A stretch of DNA of 64,000 bases from Physcomitrium patens. Taxonomy: Eukaryota; Streptophyta; Bryopsida; Funariales; Funariaceae. The DNA lies in the NCBI RefSeq assembly GCF_000002425.4, contig NC_037273.1, positions 8,942,388 through 9,006,387 of the forward strand. The letters are read 5' to 3'. Each line of letters opens with the position of its first letter. Within the stretch, counting starts at the first letter, position 1. The notes below the pieces were generated by a model. The model did no database searches and was not told the origin of the DNA. It saw only the letters and a program-made list of their open reading frames with translations. The position numbers were made by a program, and so were the translations under genes. Below are positions 38,292 through 49,263 of this stretch, piece after piece.

Positions 38292-40315
38292 ATGGCGCTG
38301 AATGGGGGGAACGGCGAGGCAGGGCTCGCACAGAAAGAGGGACATTATACCACAACTCCGGTGGAAACTGCTGCAGAAAAACTAAGCGATCCTGAAGGAG
38401 GTAATTCATTCAAAGCAGCCGATGCAGTGTCCAAAGAAACAGCTCACCGGGTCGGAGAAGGTAATAACGCTGCTCTCCATTGTGGTATTCATACGAATCA
38501 ATCGCAACCGTCTTGTGTTCATTGAGGAACACATGCAGGGATCCTCAGAATTCATTCAAATTCGATTTCAGAGCTAGGGTGACTAGGTTGCACACCCGAA
38601 GAGCTCAAGATCATTAACGTGGCTCAGTTGCGATGAATTCATCATGGCATATGCGTGGTACACAGTGGCATTCCACATCGTGACAGCTTTAAATTCGGGT
38701 TTTATTCTTGGGTACCCCGCTCTGATCATGGCGTACCTGGGCTGGACTGCCGGTGTCCTCTGCCTGCTCGGAGGGGGTATCATCTCTTTTTACAAAAATT
38801 GTCTTCTCGGAGAGCTGCATGAGACCGGCGGCAAGCGCCAAGTTCGCTACCGGGACCTTGCAGGCCACATCTACGGTACTCTCATCGCTTGTATCACAAT
38901 CCGGATGATTTTGAAGTTTCAATTGCATTCAGTCCCTTGCAGCTCAGACAAATCGATAGGAAAGTCCAACTTTCCCCTTGCGCATGTGCAGGCCCGCATA
39001 TGTACCGCGCAACCTAGTTTGTGCAGTACTTGTATCTCTTCATAGGAAATATTGGAACCATCGTTTTTTTTTTGGGGGGGGGGAGTCTCTAAAGGCTATA
39101 GCTGCAGCCTTCACAGTTGGAAGACATGTGACGTTGCCTGGATGGGTGGGCGTCGCCGGAGCAGTGATATGCGTCTTCGCATTTTTGGTTCCCACCCTTC
39201 ACGCATTCCGGTTCTTCTCCACTTGCTCTTTGCTCCTCAGCTGTGTCTACATATTCACCAGCGTCGGCATCGCTCTCACTGACGGTATAATTTCATGCTC
39301 CAATACCTCCCTCCATCCGGGTGCTTGTAATTTTTCTCCAAGGATCTAGCAACATCGTTGCGCCTTCTTCTGTCTGCAAATTGGGAATGTAAGTTGTATG
39401 GTTTGTGTTCCAGGTGTGAAGGCGAAGTTTTCTCGAGACTACTCTCTGAAAGGTAGTAACACTGAAAAGGCGTTCAATGCATTAGGAGCCATGGCAACAA
39501 TAGCATTTGCATTCAACACGGGCATTCTTCCAGAAATGCAGGCAACAGTGAAAGAGCCATCAGTTAGGAACATGAAGAAGGCACTTGACCTTCAATTCAC
39601 AGTGGGGACACTCCCAATCCTGATGCTCACCTTTGTTGGATACTGGGCATACGGCAACGACGTCGTCCCATACATGTTGAATTCTGTCTCTGGGCCCAAA
39701 TCTGCAGTTACAGTCGCTAACGCCGCTGCCTTCTTGCAAACGGTCGTTTCTCTCCATGTAAGTGACCAGTGATCTTGTAATTGAGCGAATTGCACATGTT
39801 GCTCATGTTAGGACTGTTATTCTGAACCAATTGAATTCGTATTACAGATTTATTGCTCGCACATTTACGAGTTCATGGATACCTCCTTCAGTAAGAAAGG
39901 ACGCCATGAATGGTCTTTCTATAGCATAACCGTGCGGTTGATCAAGCGCACGACGTATATCTCTCTCAGCACTTTCCTGGGAGCGTTGCTTCTCTTCTTC
40001 GGAGACTTCATTGTTCTCACCGGAGCAGTGGCTGTGTTTCCTCCAGAGTCTGGATTGGTTCACCACATGTATACAAAGGTACACACACTGATCACTCAAG
40101 GCATCTCGCATGCGCAGCCACACTTCGCTCATTTCGCTGCGACTGAATTGAACCAATTTTTGCAGGTGAAGGGTAACAAGTTCGGTTAGCAGCGACTGAT
40201 TTGGCACTGGGGTATGGTGATCATCTCGGCAGCCTTGACTGTTGGAACCGTCGCTGTGGGTTTCCGATTCATTGTTGTTGACTCTATCAACTACCCTGCA
40301 TTCGCCGACTTGTAA
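38292..40315 (+). pseudogene. ProT-like amino-acid/compatible-solute transporter (AAAP family), disrupted
   Basis: The exons recognised are 38292-38460, about 38587/38628-38875, 38992-39284, 39414-39757, 39848-40078 and 40166-40315. The protein matches plant proline/GABA permeases throughout: YTVAFHIVTALNSGFILGYP, KRQVRYRDLAGHIYG, ESLKAIAAAFTVGRHV, AFNTGILPEMQATVKEP, SHIYEFMDTSF and a C-terminus with WHWGMV...VVDSINYPAFADL. About ten membrane segments would be expected. Three lesions are visible: a TAG at 39015-39017, where the family usually has Trp; a frameshift at the T10-G10 run (39064-39083), where 20 bases lie in place of a multiple of three; and a TAG at 40187-40189 just before the last segment. 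The first intron also has no acceptor I can place in phase with exon 1. Splice sites and the remaining protein are well kept, so loss is recent, or part of it is sequence error at the homopolymer. Confidence 0.85.
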
Positions 40316-41135
40316 TGGGTCTAATTAAGCAAACGAGGCGAATCCAAGCATCAACAGTTGGAGAGACTACAGGCGGTCAACAATTCCAAGGCCACGCAAC
40401 ACGTGGGTTGTAACTATGTATGTACACAGTAGAATCTTTTAGCCTTCTAAGAGCTTGCAGATTAGACGAGAAGTTCTGTCCAAGATGTGATCTTATAATA
40501 ATATCAAACAACCAAAAAGATATCAAAACGTGTTTATCTTGTGAATATACATGACTTTTGATCGTCAATTGTGAAATCGGAAGAACAAGCACAATATCAA
40601 GCATTCACATCATCTTCGTTACAGTTGTCTTTATGGAGATGATTATAATTTCTCTCCCAAAGTATACGACCTTCTACGAAATTGCGAGTAACACAGTCCA
40701 TTTGCAGAATACTTCAACGTCGCTGTCAAATGTGCTATCAAGTCAGCGCCTACATGCAGACACAAAGCCAAGCAGCTTCTGAAATCAAGTTGCACTCAAT
40801 TAAGTGTTCTCATTGAAGATAAAAAGAGCCTGATTTAATGCAGGAAAATGTATTAGGAAAACATTAACAATTTCACAAATCGGTATGAACATTTCTTCAC
40901 TACGAGTGTAAAAATCAATAGAAGCTAAAATTCCTTCTTCAAAGGCCACCATAGGTGCAGCTAATCTTCAAGGCCCTCAAGCATCCTAAATACGATGTGC
41001 ATTTTTTTCTTTTTCTTTTTCTTATTTTCGCCGACACCAATTAACCTCAATTTTTAACATTAGAATCCTAGATCTGACAGAGGAAAATACTGCAGCAAAA
41101 TTGCACAAGATAGAATAAGTTACATGACTCTTTTT
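40316..41135. other. Spacer between the ProT relic and eIF2B-beta
   Basis: Convergent 3' ends meet here, so this is probably the two 3' UTRs. No coding content seen. Confidence 0.5.
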
Positions 41136-44041
41136 TCATTGCAAAAAATAATCCTCCGGACTGTAGTATTCGGCAATGAGCCTGTAGACATACGATGGAT
41201 TATGACCACCTCTGCAAAACATAACCGAAAGAGCTCGTCAACTGAGAGGACAAGGAACAAACAGGTGTACTGGACTATACTAAATGATAAAAGTAAAAAG
41301 ATTGAAATACAAAGAACATTGCTGCTAGATACCATTTTCATTCGGTATCACCGAAATTAAAAGAGCAAATCTCAAGGAAACTTTCTTAAGGAAACTTACG
41401 TATCCGTAATGAAAATGCTAACAAGATCCGGAGGAATGTAGTCAAAAGTTGGATTCACGACATAGGTGGTATGATCACCAGTCCCGGCAGCAAAGCATTC
41501 AGATAACTCCCCAAATTCTACAACCTCAGCTGGAGATTTCATGTCGTTAAGTAGTGTGTATGGCTTGTGTGGATATTGTGGGCATAACTGCAGCACAAAA
41601 ACAACCTCCGTTAAGTCTTGGACATGAAAATCTCCACCGCTTGACTAAACGGATTACCTTAGATATTAACGAGGCATCAAAACGACAATGTATATAGATA
41701 TATATATAGGAGTCCTTTACAATTAGCATACCTTGTGAACACCAGCAAGAACAACGAAAGGAACTGCATGCCTGCGAGCTGCAAGAGCAACCATGTGCAT
41801 GCCAACTGGAGCCAGCACTCCTCCATTTGCCATCACAGCGTGTGCTCCAATTATGACCTAAGTTAGTTTTGGAGCAAAAAACGACCAAAAATATCAGAAG
41901 TCAAAACATCCAAGCAAATAAAAAATCACAGACAGCTTGATGATCCTTCAACCTCCTGCTATATTTATCCATATGGCAGGTCGTATAAGAATATCATGTC
42001 CTTGGTCACTACATTTCACGAGTGAAATACTGACCACAATAATTAAATGATATACTTTCGTGTGCACACAAAACTACTATCATCCTCATAAAATTTTGCT
42101 GCTGTGATCACAATCTACCTTCAGTATAACATAGTGCGTCCAGAAGTGCAAAGCGTACCATGTTCACACGTGATATCATCGCGAAGACGGCTGAATCTGT
42201 GATTACAGTAGTTTGTAGCCCTTTCTCTGCAAGCTCTTTCGCAAGTGTATGTCCCTGGTACCTAAAGAAAAGGTATGACATGAGAGAAGGCACTTTATTA
42301 TAAAGACTATAAAATTTCAGATATAAACCTCTGCAAATGAAATTGACCACTCAGCTACAGGTACTTGCAACACATTTCTGCTTTCTTAGGAAACACAGTT
42401 ACGCGATGTTTCAATTCAACATCGTACCTAGGAGCACCCTCTGCTACTACCACTTGGAACGATCTCTTCTTCTTCGCCTCCAAAAGGAATTTAAGCAGAG
42501 ATCGTGACCGCCCAAGCGTCAAGATCACCTCACTTTCAACAACAACCAAGGCATCAGATAATATTCCTAACAAAAAGTACCACCAGACTTACAAGAGTTG
42601 GAAAAACGCCAGTCAACACAAGTGGGAAAACTATACAACACTGAATAACCTGTAGAGATATAAGGTAATGGTTCATGATGAGCAGCATATATAGCAAGTG
42701 CCAAGGACAATTATATCTAATAGTTCTCACATACTTTTGATGAATGTGTTCAAGTGCCTGCTCAGCAACATGCGTATGATAATCATCTAAGTCTTGAAGT
42801 AACTCGGTAATGCCTTCAATCACATTGTGCTTCAGCTTCCAGCTTACAGAATTCCTGTCTCCAGCTATGCAACCCACCATAAAAAAATCATAAGTCCATG
42901 ACGGATATACTATGTACAATATAAAAAAAGATGTCCGTAATAACGTTCGTGTGCTATTCCAACCTTAGTAATCACGTCAACAGATTCAATCAGCAAGTCA
43001 CTCGAAACCATTAAGCTACTAATTAGCCGACTTTGTACTTCCAATGCACAATTTATGAGCCATACATAACAGTCGAAGATTGCAATAAACCAAACAACGT
43101 TGTGATGGTAAATGGGAGGATGTTCACAAGGAGAAGCAACCAAACTTACATCGGCTTTTTGAATCTGAGTCCCCAACGGACGCTGCCGGAGCTTCAGGAG
43201 TTTTAACTGGATCAGGTATCGATTCTAGCAGATTGTGCAATGAGGGTGCTCGCAAAGCACTTCGGTTAGCAGCAGCAATGGCTGCAGCAGAATAACTAGA
43301 TTTAGAGTCACTTTCGTCGTCATCGCTCTCAACACTGACTCCTGGAATTGCGGAAGATGTCAACGACACATCTTCTTCCCTGATGATGTGAAGAACTCTT
43401 CTCACCATATTTCCGACTGCCAATTCTGAAACCATTAAGGAATTCAATAAGAGCAAAATAGTTGCTCCAGTACAGTTTGAATAGTTTGTATGGCACACAT
43501 TGAAAACCCGCAAGTGAAATAGTGAATCTGCGTGTCTCTGAACGAACTCCACATGTTCTCACTAAGAAAAGCAGAAGCATGTGTAACACTAGGCCAGGAT
43601 TTTTGACTGACCAATTGGATTTGCTGCAATCATGCGAAGACCCACAGATTTCACAACATCTATGAGCACAGCTGCTTGACCGACATTTGGTAAACGTTGG
43701 TGTGAGACGACTTGGCGAAGAAGCTCAGCGGTCAGCTTCGCAGTAATGAGAGAGCCCTCCACCTGCCTGAACAAAATCCTTCATCCATGTCACTGTATGC
43801 AAGGACAGAACCCAAACTTAATGGTCTACGAAGGATCTCTATGCAGCTTGTATATTATCAAGACAAGTGGCGACGCCAAGTCAGGTACTAGAAACTTTCA
43901 AAATCTACAGAAGTCTGATTCCCTTAAAAAACCTGTATACGCTATAGATTCATGTGGATACACTGAACTAAAGATGAGAGATTAAAACCTGCGTCTCAAT
44001 CTCGTGACGAAATCATCAACTGCTGCCTGATAGTCCGGCAT
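41136..44041 (-). CDS. EIF2B2: Translation initiation factor eIF2B subunit beta
   Basis: Nine exons join in phase, from the right: 44041-43989, 43766-43612, 43425-43150, 42864-42735, 42532-42428, 42261-42159, 41857-41732, 41587-41400 and 41211-41136, giving 403 residues, the usual length for plant eIF2B-beta. Signature segments include NEVILTLGRSRSLLKFLL, FQVVVAEGAPRYQGHTLAKE, VIIGAHAVMANGGVLAPVG, VPFVVLAGVHKLCPQYPH, VNPTFDYIPPDLVSIFITD and TGGHNPSYVYRLIAEYY. The subunit belongs to the regulatory alpha-beta-delta subcomplex of the decameric exchange factor that recycles eIF2-GDP. An acidic and alanine-rich insertion (DSDSK and neighbouring DDDES, exon 3) separates the N-terminal helical part from the Rossmann-like part. 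No lesion is seen. The start is the first ATG of the MPDYQAAVDDFVTRLRRR segment typical of plant orthologues. Confidence 0.95.
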
Positions 44042-44870
44042 TGCGGCAATCATAAACTTTCCACACAGAGGAGAATTATGCTCCTTTCCTGAAGGGATAC
44101 TCTTAGCGTTCAGCTAAGCATCCAATTGAGACTCGAAAATGGTGTAAAAGGGCCAACTCAATAACGCTCCTAACAGGCTTCTCTGTGAAATTTGCGCACA
44201 CAGTTTCGTCACTAGGACATTCTACAAGTAATCAGCTAAACATAGAAATCCACAATTCTCTAGCCGAAAAACAATTGTTAATCTTGAAGGATAATCTACT
44301 TGTCAATAGCATCATTTTGATCTGATGATCGATATCTGATACACCTCCCAAGCGATTTTGCTTTAAACCTGAGAGGTTAATAGAAATGCAGGCTCGAAAG
44401 TCAATCTTGAATTCACTTCAAACTCTCACTTCAATACACCCTGGGAGCAAGACATTTACAGACACATCCATCATAAACCACTCCACCACCAGGGGAGTAC
44501 AGAGTCACCATACAACCACAAACCATCCCAGAAACTACAACCAATTTCGAAACCCTAAAAGCTCCATGAGCAAAACCAATTAACGTGCAAGAATCCCCAA
44601 TTAGAACACTCAGGCCAGCAAAAACTAAAAATAAAATAGAAACGAAGGAATCCCCAAACAACATCCAGACCAAGATAAGCGATGAAATCTAGCTCTCCGC
44701 GACCGCAGTGAAGCAAGGAACCCCAATACCTGCTGAGAGTTAAACAACAATGGTTGAAATATATAACTCAGGACACAGAGTTTGGAGGATTGAAGCTCCA
44801 GCCCTAAGTCCCCCAACCTCAGCAATACGATACTCAAATTTATTTTCACATTTACGAGTCTAGGCGTGCA
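44042..44870. promoter_or_regulatory. Divergent promoter region between eIF2B-beta and a small gene
   Basis: About 830 bases separate the eIF2B-beta start (minus strand) from the small plus-strand frame at 44871. The region includes a telo-box-like AAACCCTAA motif near 44551, common upstream of plant translation-factor genes. Open frames inside it have no recognisable similarity. Use as a bidirectional promoter is inferred from the head-to-head arrangement. Confidence 0.4.
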
Positions 44871-45130
44871 ATGCAGTCTGAGGTGGGCAGTGCTGGGCCT
44901 CCTGGTTATCACCAGAGTATAAACCGAAGCCCACGCAGGGTATCTCGCGCGTTGGAGTTACTTTGCTCAGCCGATACCCGCTTTGGGATGGAATCATACA
45001 CCGTTGACAACCTGGTCCAGATTCGTTCAACTCTTGGCGACGCTGACTTAGAAGTGGTATGAGTGATGTTTACTGATTAATTAAGAATTTATTTGGGTTT
45101 GTGGGTGTTGTTGTGCAGGTTGAGGAATAG
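44871..45130 (+). CDS. Possible 65-residue microprotein, family not recognised
   Basis: An ATG at 44871 opens 62 codons that look coding in composition and end in RSTLGDADLEV. A good donor (GTATGAGT, 45057) follows, with an acceptor at 45118, and the short second exon 45119-45130 adds Val-Glu-Glu and a stop, giving 65 residues. Without splicing, the frame ends one codon after the donor, giving nearly the same protein (63 residues). The N-terminal third is Gly/Ser/Pro-rich and basic. The C-terminal half (SRALELLCSADTRFGMESY and onward) looks helical and acidic. The 62-base intron is short for a plant, though a branch-like sequence (TACTGATTAA) lies inside. I do not recognise the family and propose no function. 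It could also be the leader of a longer unseen gene. Confidence 0.4.
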
Positions 45131-45339
45131 AGGCGAAACCTCGAATTTTTTATTTGCTGTTCTTGGATGTGTGGTGGTGGCCGTTGTTTGTCCGAACCTT
45201 TGTAATGTTTGAGGATTTCATGCTTTGATGCCAGTCAAATAGACCTAAACCGGTCTGTTTAAAATTAGTGTTATAATTGAAAATGGGGAGAGACGCATTA
45301 GACAAGTATATATATTATAAAATGAACATAAGATGAATG

Positions 45340-45370
<31 letters not shown>

Positions 45371-45469
45371 CTTGTTTTTATATAACTTCTTGTTCTTATT
45401 TGGCGCTAGGAGTCAAAAATATTTACTAAGATTAAATATTACTTCGAAGCATTATATATTTGCAAGTGA

Positions 45470-45512
<43 letters not shown>

Positions 45513-46163
45513 CATGGCATCAGAACCTATTCTCAATTTTTAGTTTCTCACGTGAAACTAACTTCAAGATCCATATCAATTTTTATAAATTTTAATACTT
45601 TATATAATAACATTTTTTGAGAAGTTAAACGTGGCTCACTCAAAAAAGGCATTCTAAAAAATTGGATTGATATTTTTTACTCCTTGCATACCTTTTGTCA
45701 AGACATTTACTTGCACATCTTTGATCTAAATCCTATCCAAAAAAATAAAATAAAAATCATAAAATGTTGTTATTTTTAATCTATAAATTATCAAATTGAA
45801 TTTCTTTAAAAAAAATTAAATAAAAAAATGAACCTGGTTGATAATTTAGTTCTTGATACATATTAGTTTAGTTCCATATATATACATATATTTAAAAGCT
45901 AGATAGATTTGAAATAAAGAAGTTTGCCGACTATTATGTTTTAATCTTTTATAATGCAACTTTTAGCAATATTCTATATTTATCTATTGATCTAAACAAA
46001 TCAACAATGTACTTACATTTAGTTATTTTCCTACCAAGATTCTATATTTTCTTTTTGCACTATATTTTATGATGTAGCAAATTGTACCAATATTATTCAA
46101 GCAGTTTTTATTTAGATTCAAAATTCTAATTGAATAGCTTACATAACTTGAGAAGTAGACACA

Positions 46164-46204
<41 letters not shown>

Positions 46205-47474
46205 TCACTCACTTCTACAAATGCAACCATAACATCAAAATATTGGTATTTGCTCTAAGACTACAAAACATTGTATCCACATTATTATTTCTGACCAAAT
46301 TCCTATTTTAGCCACAACAACAAGTTACACTATGAATAAAATTTGGATGTAACTACTTTTTATACTTATACTATTGTTAAAGCAATTTATTTTGTAATGC
46401 ATCATAATTGGACAACAAATATATGAACAATCTTAATTTTTTATTTTATTTCTAATTACATAGAGATCAACGGCTTTATATTGTTGAAAAGTTAATTTTC
46501 TCTATTTTACTCCAATAAGTTCAAACAACTATTTAATAATAATAAACTATTATTTCTAGCTATTAATTTAAAATCCTACCACTTTTTTGAATATATACAA
46601 TTTATTATTTAACAATCATGTTGTTTATTGATTTAAGTTTAGAGATCTTTTAAAATAAAATAATTTCAAATGTTGTTGCATTGTAAGATGGCTATTGAGT
46701 GAAAGAAATAGAATATTATAATTTTATAGAAGAGCTTACATTAAAATTTAGTAGCAAATCATCTTTAAGTTAAAAGTAGCAATCAGCAGAAATTACTTAC
46801 ATAAATCTTAAATTGATACCTATAGAGAACAAGTTATAAAATAAGGTCAAAACTTGACCCTAAGGCACAAAACCACATGTCCATGGCAGACATGGTTCTT
46901 TTTTGTTCATTGGAGTAAGGGATTTGAAAGCAAAATTGATAAGGTTTCTACAAGAATTAGTTTTAAAGGATTTGAATTCATACTGACTTTGTGAGAGCTT
47001 TGTAAAATTTGGATGTTTTTGGGTGACTTTGTTTCAAGTTTGATAAAAAAGTGGTTATATTTTGGTAAATTGTGTGAATTTTGTAGTAAATCTATGGATG
47101 AATTATTGTAAAGTTATGACTATAGATGTATTCAATTTATGTTGTGAATTTAGCTCAATTGGACAATTAGATAAAAATTGTTCCATAAATTTAATTAATC
47201 CATGGATTCTATATAGAGAAAAAAAAAAAAAGAGAAGAAAAAAAGAAGAAGCAAGCAAACAAACAAAACGTGAAACAAATTGATTCGTGTTCACCCAAAA
47301 ATCTATTCATTTATGAACGAGAGCATGGAGATGTACCAAAAAAGAATTTCAATTAATACCATCAACTGTACAAATTCCAAGAACTTCTGAGTCCGAATGC
47401 TTCAATGAAGAGATATAAAATTGAAACTATATTACAACGGAACGGAGCAATAACTGAACTATTCAGCTGTCCAT
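45131..47474. other. AT-rich spacer with possible Copia primer-binding-site relic
   Basis: The start holds a 27-base T run (45344-45370) and two AT microsatellites (45475-45509, 46170-46201). At about 45514-45527, TGGCATCAGAACC resembles the tRNA-Met primer-binding site of Copia elements (usually TGGTATCAGAGCC), but no gag follows clearly. No gene was recognised. Confidence 0.35.
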
Positions 47475-49263
47475 TTAGGAGCTGTTGATCAGTGTGGCCC
47501 CAGGTTTTAGCTGCACAATCGACTCCTGAAGCTCGGTAACCTTGTTTTGCAACGACATCACATAATCCATGGTTTCGTCCAGCATGGTAGCCGTGTTGGT
47601 CGTCTTCTCCATGCCGGGGACCAAGTCCTGCAGCTTCTTCATGCGCTCACTGATTCCAGTCCGCCTCACACGCTCCGCGATGCTCCTCGGATGGGTGGCG
47701 CATCCACGCTTGGCTCGAAGTCGCATCTGGACGTAACGGTCGTCAGGGTTTGAGTCCATGTTTACGCCCTCTCCACTTGTCGGGAAGCTTGCATGGCGGA
47801 TGAAGCCGGTGGACTGATTGATGCCTAACCGGAATGACTTGAAGTTCAACTCTGAGTCATTTGATGTAGTGTACTCTCCAGCGAACCCCCGCTGCCGCTT
47901 ACCTCCTGGAATGCAAGATGAATAGCCATATAAAATAGACTGTCAGTAAATCAAACTTCTATCACACGCCAACTTGTGCTAACCAGTCTGAAGCAGAAAG
48001 GAAAAAATGTCAGAAAGTTGTGAGTGTCACGAAGCTGAGATTAGCTCGGCACCTTGACTTGTTGGCATAGAAGTCATGGTATCGGTTCTGAAAAAATCAT
48101 CTTGTGAGTACATCGCTACATTGAATCCATTCCTAAGGCTATTAACTTCCGAAGTCCCTGAGATGCTGTCTTCTGAATGGTGATCCTCTGAAATCGTAAT
48201 TATTTCTTGATTTGGTATAATCTTTTCTGCAATTGACACTCTCTTCTCACGCACTGACCGAGTCTCCTTCGCAGGTGGGAAGAAACTCGCAAATGTGTCT
48301 GTCAACAACCCCACCCCAGCTCATCAACGTCATGTGAAAACTTGTAAATTGAGATTACGAAGTCCTCGACGAAACAATTTCACTAAGTCAGGAATCGAAT
48401 TTGTACCAACATTCTCAGATTTGGCAACACCAAGGGCAGACATGGCAGCTCTCTCGCTGAAATCGCTGTCGAGCGGCAGAAACTGTTCGAACTCCACCAT
48501 GCTGTTGCCGCTGTCCATCTGTTCCATGTCTGTCTGCTCTGTGATGGGCGGCAGCCCACAGTCGCCGAACGCGGAATCCACATCGGAGTTTTCCAAGGGA
48601 AGGGGAATCTGGGAGAATGCGTCATCTGCTGCTGCTTGTAGGAAAGCACCAGGCGCAGAGTGGTAGCGCTGGAGACCAACGCCAGGAGCTGCAGGAGTAG
48701 CTGTTAACAGAGTTAGCTTTTACCTCGAACTAGTTTCTCCTGGAACCAGTTACTATTCACCTTGCTGTGACGGCAGAATCAGGAGTCAGTCCACGTATAA
48801 GACGTGCACTTTCGCTCCTCGATCACTCTCTTATTTTCTTATCAATATATGGCACAGTAGTTCTATTCAATACTACATTATGCCTCTGAGCTATGGAAAA
48901 GTAAGACAAACAAATATTTTAGCCGGGAAGAAAGGAAAGAAGAAGTAAGATAAAATAAAGCATTTTTTTTTATCGCGTTAGATTTCCTGCCTGAAATATG
49001 TCCAATTCCGGGTGAATAGTTCAGCATTTCTTCAACCTTGAGCACCGTTGCAAACAGCTATGAAAACTGGAGATGTAATTTGGAGGCTTCGTCTAGGGTA
49101 CTTAAGGAACCTTTTTCCAGGTGTCTGAGAATCCTGTCACCAATATTCGAAAAAAAATCGTCGCGAGATATCAAATGAATCGACGCAGATAATTTGTAGA
49201 GCACAATTACCTCACTAATTTGGGTCTCTGGAAAGGTAAGAAATCAGTTTCTTGAAACTCCAT
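47475..49263 (-). CDS. bHLH transcription factor, FBH (FLOWERING BHLH) type
   Basis: The well-supported exons are 48700-48407, 48298-48053 and 47905-47475, in phase. They give a motif GVGLQRYHSAPGAFLQ, which is the N-terminal signature of this subfamily, an acidic middle part, a GGKRQRGF motif, and the DNA-binding region RAKRGCATHPRSIAERVRR followed by a helix-loop-helix (ISERMKKLQDLVPGMEK, then TNTATMLDETMDYVMSL). The basic region keeps His, Glu and Arg at the E-box-contacting positions. The N-terminus is less clear. A start exon 49263-49211 (MEFQETDFLPFQRPKLVR) has a proper donor but is out of phase with the exon at 48700. A candidate mini-exon 48764-48724 would fix the phase, but leaves only 23 bases of intron before 48700. 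FBH proteins bind E-boxes, and in angiosperms they activate CONSTANS; the role here is not known. Confidence 0.85.

Noticed and set aside
45333..45620. 95-codon plus-strand frame
   Set aside because: Made of a poly-T (Phe) run and an AT (Tyr-Ile) repeat.
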